Shown piece after piece: positions 1 to 8,000 of a stretch of 12,835 nucleotides of DNA. How positions within the stretch are numbered: the first letter of the stretch is position 1; each line of letters opens with the position of its first letter. The notes beneath the pieces are model-generated. The model saw only the letters and a program-made list of their open reading frames with translations, did not search any database and was not told the origin of the DNA. Position numbers and translations under genes: made by a program. This DNA comes from JAWWPY01 sp964412845 (GTDB lineage: Bacteria > Actinomycetota > Actinomycetes > Streptosporangiales > Streptosporangiaceae), in contig CAYPQM010000177.1 in NCBI GenBank assembly GCA_964412845.1, forward strand, positions 1 through 12,835, given 5' to 3'.

Positions 1-2251
1 CTGGGCGCACCGGCACCGCGACGCGTTTCCCGACGGGCAGCTCTACGTCAACCTGGCCGGCTACGCGCCCGGTTCGCCGATGTCACCTGAGCGGGCGCTG
101 GCCGGGTTCCTGCGCGCGCTCGGCGTGCCGGCCGAGCGCATCCCGCTTGAGCTGGACGAGGCATCGGCGCTGTACCGCAGCCTGCTGGCCGATCGCCAGA
201 TCCTGGTCGTGCTGGACAACGCGGCCGGCCCGGAGCAGGTGCGCCCGCTGCTGCCCGGCGGTCCCGGCTGCCTGACCATGATCACAAGCCGGGACCGGCT
301 GGCCGGACTGACCGTGCGCGAGGGAGCACAGTCGCTCGGTCTCGGCGTCCTGCGGGCCGATGAGGCACACGCCCTGCTCGCCGGCCTGCTCGGCGCCCCG
401 CGGATCGACGCAGATCCGGTGGCCGCAGCCGAGCTGGCCGCACTGTGCGCCTACCTGCCGCTGGCGCTCCGGATCGCCGCCGCGCACCTGACCCGGCACC
501 CGCGCCAGCCGGTCGCGGACCTCGCCGCCGAGCTCCGGGAAGGCAACCGGCTGGCCGTGCTGTCAGTCGCTGGCGATGAGCAGTCCGCGGTACGGGCGGC
601 ATTCGACCTCTCCTACGCAACACTCACACCCGCGGCACAACGAATGTTCCAGCTGATCGGCCTGCATCCCGGCGCCGATCTCAGCGGGCCGGCGGCCGCG
701 GCGCTCGCCGCGGTGGGTGCCGCCGCGGCCCGTCATCAGCTGGCCGACCTGGCGACCGCGCACCTTGTGGACGAGCATGTCCCGGGCCGGTTCGCCGTGC
801 ACGACCTGCTGCGCCTGTACGCGGGGAGCCGCGCGGGTGATGAGGTCAGCGAGGCGGGCCGGAGCGCGGCCATGAGCCGCTTGTGCGACTTCTACCTGCG
901 CACGACCGATGCCGCGGCACGGGTGCTGTACCCGAACATGCAGCGGCTGCCCCGGCCCGCGGGCAGGCTGCCCGCGGAGGAGCCCGCCTGCGGCGGCGAG
1001 GGCATCATGTTCAGCAGTCACGCGGCCGCCCTCGCCTGGCTGGAGACAGAGCGGCCCAATCTCGTCGCCACCGTCACATCGGCCGCCACGCATGGTCCGC
1101 GGGAAGCGGCGTGGCTGCTCGCCGACGCGCTGCGCGGCTACTTCTGGATGCGGCGGTACGCCGGTGACTGGCTGGCCGTCGCGGAGGCCGGCCTGGCCGC
1201 GGCCGATGCCGGGCAGGAACCGCGCGCCATGGCGGCGGCGCATCTGTCCCTGGCCCAGGCCAAGCGGTGGCTGGCCCGCTATCCCGACGCCATCGACCAC
1301 CTGTCCCAGGCGTGCACGCTGGCCAGCCGCGCGGACTGGCGGCAAGGTGCCGCGGCCGCGCTGGGCAGCCTCGCCAATGTGTACCGCGACCAGGGCCGGC
1401 TGGCCGAATCAGCGGAGCACCACCGGCAGGCGCGTGACATCTACCGCCAGACCGGTGGCCTCGGCGGAGAGGCGACCAGCCTCGGCAACCTCGGCAACGT
1501 GCTGGTGGAGTCGGGACGCCTGGCGGAGGCCATCGACTGCCTGACTCAGGGGCTGGCGATCTACCGCCAGATCGGGGCGCGGCACGCTGAGGCCAACATG
1601 CTCAACAGCCTGGGCTGCGCGTATCTCATCCAGGGCCGCGTGGCCGAGGCCCGCGCCCACCTGGAGGACGCGCTAGCGCTGCACCGGGAGACCGGCGGCC
1701 GGGAAGGCGAGGCCGACGACCTCAACAACATCGCGGAACTGCACCTCGACGCGGGCGAGTACCCGCGCGCCCGCCAGCTGGCCGAGACCAGCCTCAGCCT
1801 GGCCCGCGAGTCGGGTGACCGGCGGATCGAGGTCGACGCGACCAACACCCTGGGCCGCCTGTCCCGGCTCCTCGCCGACCCGGCTACCGCCCTCCGGCAG
1901 CACCAGGACGCGCTGCGGTCCGCCAGCGAGGCCGGATACCGCCAGGGCGAGGCCGCCGCCCTCATCGGTCTCGCCCGCACCCAGGCCGATCTCGGTCGCC
2001 ACGCGGAGGCACGGGTTACTGCCGAGCGGGCGCTGCTGGCCACCCAGCAGACCGGGCTGCGGGTCCTCGAAGGCCACGCGCTGACCGCGCTCGCGGCCAC
2101 CGTGCTGGAGTCCGGCCGGACAGCCGAGGCGGAAACCATCGCGCGTGCCGCCCTGGCTGTGCACCAGGAGACCGGTCACCGGCTCGGTGAATCCCACACG
2201 GTGCGCACCCTGGACCGGGCCCGCACCGCGCAGGCCGTCCCGCACGGCTGA
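1..2251 (+). CDS. AfsR-like NB-ARC/TPR STAND regulator, N-terminus cut by window edge
   Basis: The reading frame is open from base 2 to the TGA at 2249-2251 (749 visible residues). The ATG at 80 is internal, because homology to the downstream paralogue continues upstream of it (WAHRHRDAFPDGQLYVNLAG from base 2). Seen: an NB-ARC ATPase lacking its Walker A, which lies off the window; Walker B ILVVLDNA near visible residue 72; MITSRDRL; the GLPL-like CAYLPLALRIAA at 149-160; and an MHD-like VHDLLRLYA at 266-274. Eight TPR-like repeats of about 40 residues fill nucleotides 1211-2173. Proteins of this class are cytoplasmic signal-transducing NTPases in which the ATPase acts as a switch and the TPRs bind a partner or ligand. 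By alignment with the downstream gene about 135 residues are missing, probably an N-terminal DNA-binding domain (XRE or SARP type) plus the P-loop; this is inferred. The target is unknown. Confidence 0.9.
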   Translation, partial: WAHRHRDAFPDGQLYVNLAGYAPGSPMSPERALAGFLRALGVPAERIPLELDEASALYRSLLADRQILVVLDNAAGPEQVRPLLPGGPGCLTMITSRDRLAGLTVREGAQSLGLGVLRADEAHALLAGLLGAPRIDADPVAAAELAALCAYLPLALRIAAAHLTRHPRQPVADLAAELREGNRLAVLSVAGDEQSAVRAAFDLSYATLTPAAQRMFQLIGLHPGADLSGPAAAALAAVGAAAARHQLADLATAHLVDEHVPGRFAVHDLLRLYAGSRAGDEVSEAGRSAAMSRLCDFYLRTTDAAARVLYPNMQRLPRPAGRLPAEEPACGGEGIMFSSHAAALAWLETERPNLVATVTSAATHGPREAAWLLADALRGYFWMRRYAGDWLAVAEAGLAAADAGQEPRAMAAAHLSLAQAKRWLARYPDAIDHLSQACTLASRADWRQGAAAALGSLANVYRDQGRLAESAEHHRQARDIYRQTGGLGGEATSLGNLGNVLVESGRLAEAIDCLTQGLAIYRQIGARHAEANMLNSLGCAYLIQGRVAEARAHLEDALALHRETGGREGEADDLNNIAELHLDAGEYPRARQLAETSLSLARESGDRRIEVDATNTLGRLSRLLADPATALRQHQDALRSASEAGYRQGEAAALIGLARTQADLGRHAEARVTAERALLATQQTGLRVLEGHALTALAATVLESGRTAEAETIARAALAVHQETGHRLGESHTVRTLDRARTAQAVPHG
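1211..2173 (+). repeat. Eight tandem TPR-like repeats in the first STAND protein
   Basis: The C-terminal part of the protein is a run of eight units of 40-41 residues, beginning at GQEPRAMAAA and ending at VHQET. Recurring positions are a start of G-x-R-x-x-E, a central L-x-x-L-(G/A), a G-R-x-x-E-A turn and a closing A-L-A-x-x-(R/Q) helix. This matches the TPR_12-type repeats common in AfsR-like proteins and would form a protein-binding superhelix. The units are clearly diverged from one another, unlike the more uniform repeats of the next gene. Confidence 0.8.
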
Positions 2252-2321
2252 ACCGGGCGCTGGGCCGGGATCCGTGGCACGTCCATGGCGGCCGCCGAGC
2301 ACGCCGGAAGACCGGGGACCG

Positions 2322-2333
2322 GACCGGCCGGTC
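2322..2333. promoter_or_regulatory. 12-bp perfect palindrome, possible operator
   Basis: GACCGGCCGGTC is a perfect inverted repeat with no loop, placed 76 bp upstream of the TTG start of the second STAND gene. An XRE-type regulator binding as a dimer would use a site of this kind, and the gene next to it encodes an XRE domain. However, in DNA this rich in CCGG words a 12-bp palindrome can arise by chance, so the regulatory role is only a guess. Confidence 0.25.
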
Positions 2334-2391
2334 AGGTAGCTGAGGGACAATTACCCCTATACCGACCATGCATGAGATAGGCAGCTCCAGC

Positions 2392-2398
2392 AGGAAGG
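2392..2398 (+). promoter_or_regulatory. Ribosome binding site deciding the TTG start
   Basis: AGGAAGG lies 10 nt before the TTG at 2409. The frame is closed upstream by an in-frame TGA at 2373-2375. The two nearby ATGs (2368 and 2372) are in other frames, and no in-frame ATG or GTG lies between the stop and 2409. The TTG is therefore the best-supported start, and it places the XRE domain directly at the N-terminus. Confidence 0.7.
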
Positions 2399-2408
2399 CG
2401 GGACGGCA

Positions 2409-4664
2409 TTGGGACGGCCCTCGCCATTCGGCCAGCTGTTACGTGAGCTGCGGGTGCGTCAGGGCGTCTCGCTGACGCAGCTGTCCCGGCTTACGCACTA
2501 CAACAAGGGTTACCTGAGCCGAGTCGAGAACGGCCACCGGCCACCGTCCGCGCAGCTGGCCAGCCGATGCGACGAGGTGCTCGGAGCTGCGGGCGAACTC
2601 ACCGCGCGGGCGGCACAGGACACCGCTCCGGGCCGCGGGGCTGTTCCCCACCCCGCGCAACTGCCCCCGGACGTGGCCAGCTTCACCGGGCGGGACACCG
2701 CGATGGCCGAGCTCGACCTGCTCGGCGCCGACCAGGCCCCGCTGCATGCGGTGAGCATTGCCGTGATCACTGGCCTGCCGGGGGTCGGCAAGACCGCGCT
2801 GGCCGTGCACTGGGCGCGCCGCGCCGCCGACCGGTTCACCGACGGAGCGTTGTACGCCAACATGCGCGGTCATGATCCGGCGGGCGTGCCCGCGCGGGCC
2901 GCTGACGTCCTGGACGGGTTTCTCCGGGCCCTCGGCGCGGCACCCGCGATGATCCCGGCCGACGTGGAGGGCCGGTCGGCGTTGCTCCGCACCCTGTTGC
3001 ACCGTAGGCGGATGCTGATCCTGCTGGACAATATCGCCACCGCCGAGCAGGTCCGGCCGTTGCTGCCGGGCTCACCGGGCAGCTTCGTGGTGGTGACCAG
3101 CCGTAACCGGCTGTCCGGGCTGGTGGTCAGGGACGGGGCGCACCGGGTCATGCTCAGCCCGCTCACCGAGGAGGAAGCCATCCGGCTGCTGCATGAGATC
3201 CTCGGCCCCGACCGGGTAGCCGCGGAACCAGAGGCGGTGGCCGAGGTCGCCCACCGGTGCGCCTACCTGCCGCTGGCTCTGCGGATCGCCGCCGACCGGG
3301 CGTCTGCCGACCCGGATCTGAAGCTCAGCCAGCTGGTCGGCCAGCTGGCGGCGGAACGCGAACGGCTGGACACACTGGCCACTGAGGACGACATGACCAC
3401 TGCGGTCCGTGCGGTGTTCTCCTGGTCTTATGCGACCCTCCCCGCTGCGGCAGCCCGGATGTTCCGGTTGCTGGGGCTGCACGCCGGGCCTGATTTCAGC
3501 GTGCCCGCCGCCGCCGCGCTGACCGCGCTGCCGCCGGATCAGGCCACCCGGCTGCTGGACGTGCTCGCCGGGGCGCACCTGCTGGAAGAAGGCGGGACCG
3601 GCCGCTACCGGTTCCACGACCTGCTGCGAATCTACGCGTCCGAACGTGCCGCGGACGATGAGACCGAAGCGGAGCGCGGCGCGGCGATCAGCCGGAGCAT
3701 CACCTGGTACCTGCACACGGCCGAGGCTTCCGGGCGGGTCCTCATGCCGGTGCGCCGTTACCCGCCGCTCGGGCCGCCGCCCGAGCACTGCGGCCCGCTG
3801 CCCTTCACGAGCTACGAGCAGGCTCTCGCCTGGTGCGATGCGGAACAGCCCAACCTGGTCGCCGCCATCCGCCATGCGGCGCGGGCCGGCCTGCACGACA
3901 GCGGGTGGAAGCTCAGCGTGACCTTGTGGGCCTACTTCTGCCTGCGCCGGCCGGCCGACTGGATCACTACCGCCCGGGCCGGGCTCGCCGCGGCCCGCGG
4001 CACGGGCGACCCGAAGGCGGAAGCGTGGGCGCTGAACAGCCTGGGGACCGCCTGCTTCTGCCTGCGCCTGCTCGACGATGCGCTCGACTGCTATCTCCGG
4101 GCGCTGCGTGTCCGCCGCGAGATCGGCGACCGGTGGGGCGAAGGGCTTACCTTGAACAACCTGGGCGAGCTCTACTGGGAGTTCGGCCGGCTGGACGATG
4201 CCCTCGACTGCCACCAGCAGGCGCTGGCCCTGTTCCGCGGCGCGCGGGACCGGCACGGCGAGGGGATCACCCTGGACAACCTCGGCGCCACCTACCGGAA
4301 GCTGGGCCGGGCCGCCGACGCGCTCTCCTGCCTGCGGCAGGCGCTGGACCTTTTCCGCGAGGCGGGCGACCGGCGCGGGGAGGGCATGGCCCTACACAAT
4401 CTCGGTGAGACGTATTACCTGCTGCGCCGCCTGGTCGAGGCGGTCACGCACTACCAGCAGGCGATCCTCGTCCACCAGCAGGCCGGCGACCGGCACGGCG
4501 AGGCGGTGACGCTCCGCGACCTCGGGAATGCCTTCGCTGACGCGGGCCAGCCCGGCCCGGCCCGCAAGTCCTGGCGCCAGGCCCTGGCCATCTTCGAGGA
4601 CCTGAGCGACCCGCAAGCCGCCGAGGTCCGTGCCTCCCTGGTATCACAGGCCCCTGACGAGTAG
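2409..4664 (+). CDS. XRE-HTH / NB-ARC / TPR STAND-type transcriptional regulator
   Basis: Complete 751-aa cytoplasmic protein. Residues 7-65 form an XRE-type helix-turn-helix (FGQLLRELRVRQGVSLTQLS, then YLSRVENGHRPPS). Residues 91-410 form an NB-ARC ATPase: Walker A GLPGVGKTA (122-130, K128), Walker B RMLILLDN (201-208), VVVTSRNRL (227-235), GLPL-like CAYLPLALRIAA (284-295) and MHD-like FHDLLRIYA (402-410). Residues 533-732 are five 40-residue TPR units. This layout is typical of actinobacterial STAND regulators, in which ATP-dependent assembly is thought to control DNA binding; the ligand and regulon are unknown. It is a clear paralogue of the upstream gene (shared AEQVRPLLPG, YLPLALRIAA). 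The start is TTG with a good Shine-Dalgarno sequence. Codon 11 is TTA, the only TTA I found in the window's genes. The gene ends 22 bp from the convergent immunity gene. A role as an immune-type NLR sensor is possible but no effector domain is visible. Confidence 0.93.
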   Translation: MGRPSPFGQLLRELRVRQGVSLTQLSRLTHYNKGYLSRVENGHRPPSAQLASRCDEVLGAAGELTARAAQDTAPGRGAVPHPAQLPPDVASFTGRDTAMAELDLLGADQAPLHAVSIAVITGLPGVGKTALAVHWARRAADRFTDGALYANMRGHDPAGVPARAADVLDGFLRALGAAPAMIPADVEGRSALLRTLLHRRRMLILLDNIATAEQVRPLLPGSPGSFVVVTSRNRLSGLVVRDGAHRVMLSPLTEEEAIRLLHEILGPDRVAAEPEAVAEVAHRCAYLPLALRIAADRASADPDLKLSQLVGQLAAERERLDTLATEDDMTTAVRAVFSWSYATLPAAAARMFRLLGLHAGPDFSVPAAAALTALPPDQATRLLDVLAGAHLLEEGGTGRYRFHDLLRIYASERAADDETEAERGAAISRSITWYLHTAEASGRVLMPVRRYPPLGPPPEHCGPLPFTSYEQALAWCDAEQPNLVAAIRHAARAGLHDSGWKLSVTLWAYFCLRRPADWITTARAGLAAARGTGDPKAEAWALNSLGTACFCLRLLDDALDCYLRALRVRREIGDRWGEGLTLNNLGELYWEFGRLDDALDCHQQALALFRGARDRHGEGITLDNLGATYRKLGRAADALSCLRQALDLFREAGDRRGEGMALHNLGETYYLLRRLVEAVTHYQQAILVHQQAGDRHGEAVTLRDLGNAFADAGQPGPARKSWRQALAIFEDLSDPQAAEVRASLVSQAPDE
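2439..2441 (+). promoter_or_regulatory. Rare TTA leucine codon (possible bldA-dependent translation)
   Basis: Leu-11 of the XRE-NB-ARC-TPR protein is encoded by TTA, directly after a CTG leucine codon. In Streptomyces TTA is read only by the bldA tRNA, and TTA codons cluster in regulatory and development-linked genes, often near the start. I found no other in-frame TTA in the two STAND genes, the RHS gene or the immunity gene by reading. Whether this organism uses bldA control is inferred. Confidence 0.5.
4005..4604 (+). repeat. Five regular 40-residue TPR repeats (120-bp period)
   Basis: Residues 533-732 of the XRE-NB-ARC protein divide exactly into five units of 40 residues without gaps. 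Each begins GDR-x-G-E or a close variant, followed by (T/A)L-x-x-LG-x-x-(Y/F), then a turn, A-(L/V) and a Q-Q-A/L-R-A-L helix. The regularity indicates recent expansion or conversion among units and gives a 120-bp periodicity in the DNA. Such TPRs serve as partner or ligand-binding scaffolds in STAND proteins. Confidence 0.85.
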
Positions 4665-4686
4665 CTCAGACGGCGCGTTGGGATCA

Positions 4687-5055
4687 TCAGTCCGCAAGAC
4701 TTACCAGGTTGAATAGCGGATGATCTGTCATCCCGTCGATTTTGGTCCCGGTGCCAAAATGCCTCTTGAGGCGCACGGCCAGGGCGCCGATGTAGATCAT
4801 CGTATCACCAGTAATTATGCCGTTCCATGAATAAACATCGATCAAAACTGCATTCGCGCGGCAGCAGTTGACCGTTATCAGAGACGGTATATCGGCCAGG
4901 TCCCCCAGCGGAACGAGGATATCAGCCGGAAGTTCTCCGATTCGGGTGACACTCTCGACTTTCCAGCGGTACCGCAGCCAAGGTCCCAATTTCTCGGCCG
5001 GCGGGAATAGCACCCGGACCGCAGACCGAGAGTACTCGCTGTCTTGAGCGTTCAT
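4687..5055 (-). CDS. Putative immunity protein to the RHS C-terminal toxin
   Basis: A 122-aa protein I do not recognise by family. Its ATG (5053-5055) overlaps the TGA of the RHS toxin gene (5052-5054) as ATGA, so translation is probably coupled; I see no strong Shine-Dalgarno sequence of its own. It has no signal peptide or membrane segment and looks like a small soluble cytoplasmic protein of mixed strands and helices (hydrophobic strand-like stretches VRVLFPP, ANAVLIDVYSW, TMIYIGALAV). In polymorphic-toxin loci the gene right after the toxin tip encodes the cognate immunity protein; the function is inferred from that position alone. Base composition is about 55% GC by hand count, with codons avoided by its neighbours (ATA, CTA, TCA, TTT, TAT), which suggests acquisition together with the toxin tip. 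It converges with the STAND gene across a 22-bp gap. Confidence 0.75.
   Translation of the reverse strand: MNAQDSEYSRSAVRVLFPPAEKLGPWLRYRWKVESVTRIGELPADILVPLGDLADIPSLITVNCCRANAVLIDVYSWNGIITGDTMIYIGALAVRLKRHFGTGTKIDGMTDHPLFNLVSLAD
5052..5055 (-). other. ATGA stop-start overlap between toxin and immunity genes
   Basis: On the minus strand the four bases read ATGA: the immunity ATG and the RHS TGA share two bases. This arrangement normally gives translational coupling, so that immunity protein is made whenever the toxin is completed. It also means the two genes move as one cassette. Confidence 0.85.
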
Positions 5056-8000
5056 GGGCGAGGCCCGACGCTGAAGGGGCCCAGCCAGGTTGCGTTCTGG
5101 TTGGCGGTGTCAAAGCCGGCGGGCAGGAACTCGGACTCCACTGGAGTAGTGTGGTCGATCAACTGCCCGGCATTCTCAAGGGTCGACACGACGCTATTTG
5201 GCAGCCGGCAGATCACGTAGCACATTTCTGTGCCTTTAGGTACATTCCGCGCACCCCACATTACCGCCGTTGTCGCATCGTTCTGCCAGTTCGCCGGGTT
5301 CGTGATCCGGATGGTGAAGAAAGAACCTGGATCGTGCGCACCCGCGGTATTCGCCAGGGCGTCGGCCTCATCCATGCCCTTGGCGACGAGGTTATTGCCA
5401 CGCGCCATCGTCGTTCCATGGACAAAATCGGTATGGCCGCCGCCGCCCGAGCCGCCTTGTGGGCAGTTGTGCACTAGGACTGCTGACGTGGCCACCACCA
5501 CGTAGAAGTCGTGGTCATGGGGGATGGTGAGGTCCCACATCCATCCCGCGGCGTTCTTGGGCGCGTACCCGCCGGCCACGGCGGCGGTGCCACCGGGCGT
5601 GGCGAGGCGGGTGCCGTACTTCAGCGCGGCGGCCTTGACCCAGCGCTCGCTGGTCTGGTCCCAGAACAGGTGGTTGCTGGTGGTGGCGATAACCGCACTG
5701 CGGTGGCCGATCCTGATCTTCAGGTTGTAGCGGTTGGTGTCGTGGTGAACGAGGACGGCCGAGATCCTCTCGCCGGTCGTCTTGCCCGTCTTCATGCTGG
5801 TGGCGAGGACCTTCTGGCCGGCTCTCAGATTGCTGATCGCCTCCTTTCCGCCGTCTGCGAGCAGGACGGCGGTGGCGGCGGCGAAGCTCATCCCGCCACA
5901 GGACGCGGCGGCCGGCTGCTCCGACGGGGCCGACGCGTCGGGTGAGGTGCCGGACGGTGCCGCCGAGGAGGTCGATGGGTCGGCGGGGGCGGCGGCCGGG
6001 TCGGCCGCAGCAGCCGCCGGGTCGGCGGCGGTGGCGGAGGGGTCACCTGACGGAGCGGCCGGGTCGGCGGCGGCGGCCGGGTTGACGTCGCCGGCGGCGT
6101 TGTCGAGAGCGTCGCCGGTGGCGTCCGCGATGGCGCTGGCCCCGTCGTCCACGGCGGCGGCACCGAGCCGGGCACCGATGCCTTCGAGTACCGGCCCGAG
6201 CAGCCGGCCGCCGAACACGCCCAGGCCGGCGGCCGCGGCCCCGATGACCGCGCCCGTGATGACCTGGGTGGCGAAGCCGCCGATGGTCCACTTGCTCATC
6301 GGGGTGCTCATCGCGTAGTTGATTGCCCCGCCGACCGCGCCGGACAGGGCGCTGCAGCCGATCGCGCCGGGGATCGCGCCCGCGCCGGCGGTGAGCGCCG
6401 AGACGGCGGCCTCGCAGCCGACGAACACGGCCGTGCTGGCGACGAACGACACGATGGCGGCGGCGTGGTTCTGCGCGAAATGAGCCGCGCTCTGCGCCCC
6501 GTACTTCACCGCCTGGGCCGCCGCGTAGACCACATGCGTCGTGGTCTGCCAGACCACGCCGGCCCCGGTGTACACAGCATGGGCCACCGGGCGCCAGATG
6601 TTGCTGGCGGCGTGCGCGGTCGCGGTCGCCACGTAAGTGACCGCTTGCCAGGTGGCCTGCCAGCCGTCGCTGACCGCCGTCGTCACCGCGGCGGCGACGT
6701 GGCTCGCGGCGGTGACCAGGTTGGTCACCGCTTGCGCGGCCTGGTGGTACACATAGCTGGCCGCGCTCGTGATCCCGTTCCAGGCGTTGCTGGCCGCCGT
6801 GGTGACGGTGTTCCACGCCGAAGAGACCGCGCTGCCCACGGCGCTGGCGACCTGCTGGACCCCGCAGACCACGTCGTACCAGGCGCAGGTGCCCAGCGGG
6901 TCGATGGCGGTGAGCGGATTGTCGTTGCCGTAGGCGAAGGTGTTCGCGGCGACCGGGGCCGGGACCGGGCTGTTGCTGGCGCTGTCCCGGCTGGTGAACT
7001 GGCCCGCGGCCGGGTTGTACCAGCGCGAGGCCATGTTCACTTTGCCGGTGCTGGGGTCGGTGTAGCCAGACTGGTAGCCGAGGTGACCGGCCTGGCCTGA
7101 GGCGGCCGTGACGTTGCCGAGCGGGTCGTAGGAGGCGGACCCGGTGAGCGCGCTGCCGGTGGCGGTGAATGCGCCGACCACGTCCCGGTGCTGGTCGGTC
7201 AGCGCCAGGACCGAGGCACCTCCCTGGGTGATCCCGACCAGGTTGCCCGCCGGGTCCCGGCTGTAGCTGGCCGTGCCATCGGAGGCCAGGTCATTGGCCA
7301 GCCCGGAGTAGGCGAGGGTCTGGCCGTGGCTGGTGAGCACCCGGCCGAGCGCGTCGTAACTGTAGGTCTGCCCGCCGTCGGTGCTGACCTGGTTGAAGGC
7401 GTCCGACGCGGAGTTCGTGGTACCTGTAGGTGACGTGGTGGCGGCGAGGGTGCCGCGCGCCGTGTAGCGGTAGCTCGTGCTGCCGCCGGAAGTCAGTTCG
7501 TCGCGGGCGTCGTAGCTGAAGGTCTGCGCGCCGGACTGGGTCCGGTTGCCGTTGGCGTCGTACCCGTAGTTCACCGTGACGGTGCCGTTGTTCCATGACG
7601 TCAGGCGGTTCGCCTGGTCGTAGGTGTAGGTGTTGCTGCCTGATCCGGCGAACCCGGTGGTGGTCTTGGCGGTCTCGTCGCCGTTCAGGTTGTAGCCGTA
7701 GCTGATGGACGCCTCGGTCTGGCCGGACGGCGCGGCGAGTGTGTCACCGGTCAGCTCATGCAGGTTGTCGTAGCTGAGTGTCCGGGTGGCGCCGCCGGCC
7801 CCGTACTGCACCGAGGTCGGCTGCGAGTCGGCGTTGTAGCCGTACGTCAGCTTGGTGCCGGTGGCCGCGTCGGTCAGCGTGGCGAGGCGGCCGCCGCTGT
7901 CGTAGCCGTAGGCCGTGCTCCCCGAGGCGTCGGTGCGCGACGCCATCTGCCCGTCCGGGGTGTAGCTGAATGACGAGCTTCCCGCCGCGCCCGACGCGGA

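Larger units (their letters stand above)
2252..2408 (+). other. Intergenic region between the two STAND genes
   Basis: This 157-bp gap separates two co-directional genes. It starts GC-rich and contains the perfect palindrome at 2322-2333. It then becomes AT-richer (about 2341-2380), with a TATACC at 2358-2363 that could be a -10 element, although I see no convincing -35 box at the right distance. A CATGCATG palindrome sits at 2367-2374. I see no strong stem with a T-run that would act as an intrinsic terminator. The gap is wide enough for a separate promoter for the second gene, but read-through from the first cannot be excluded. Confidence 0.5.

Noticed and set aside
80..82. ATG as start of the first STAND protein
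   Set aside because: Conserved NB-ARC sequence continues upstream in frame to base 2, and a start here would leave an ATPase without Walker A.
563..1345. A 260-aa open frame on the minus strand opposite the first STAND gene
   Set aside because: Shadow of the AfsR-like gene, with no domain signature.
2358..2363. A confident promoter with TATACC as -10
   Set aside because: No acceptable -35 hexamer is seen 16-19 bp upstream, so it is only mentioned within the intergenic entry.
2368..2374. ATG codons at 2368 and 2372 as starts for the XRE gene
   Set aside because: Neither is in the frame of the gene, and an in-frame TGA lies at 2373-2375.
3072..4256. A 394-aa open frame on the minus strand opposite the XRE-NB-ARC gene
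   Set aside because: The plus-strand protein has complete, ordered motifs here; the antisense product is low-complexity and has no recognisable domain.
5463..5900. A true intein
   Set aside because: The domain has the intein-like catalytic residues but no homing endonuclease, and sits between a linker and a toxin tip rather than inside a conserved enzyme. This is the usual setting of a polymorphic-toxin Hint domain.
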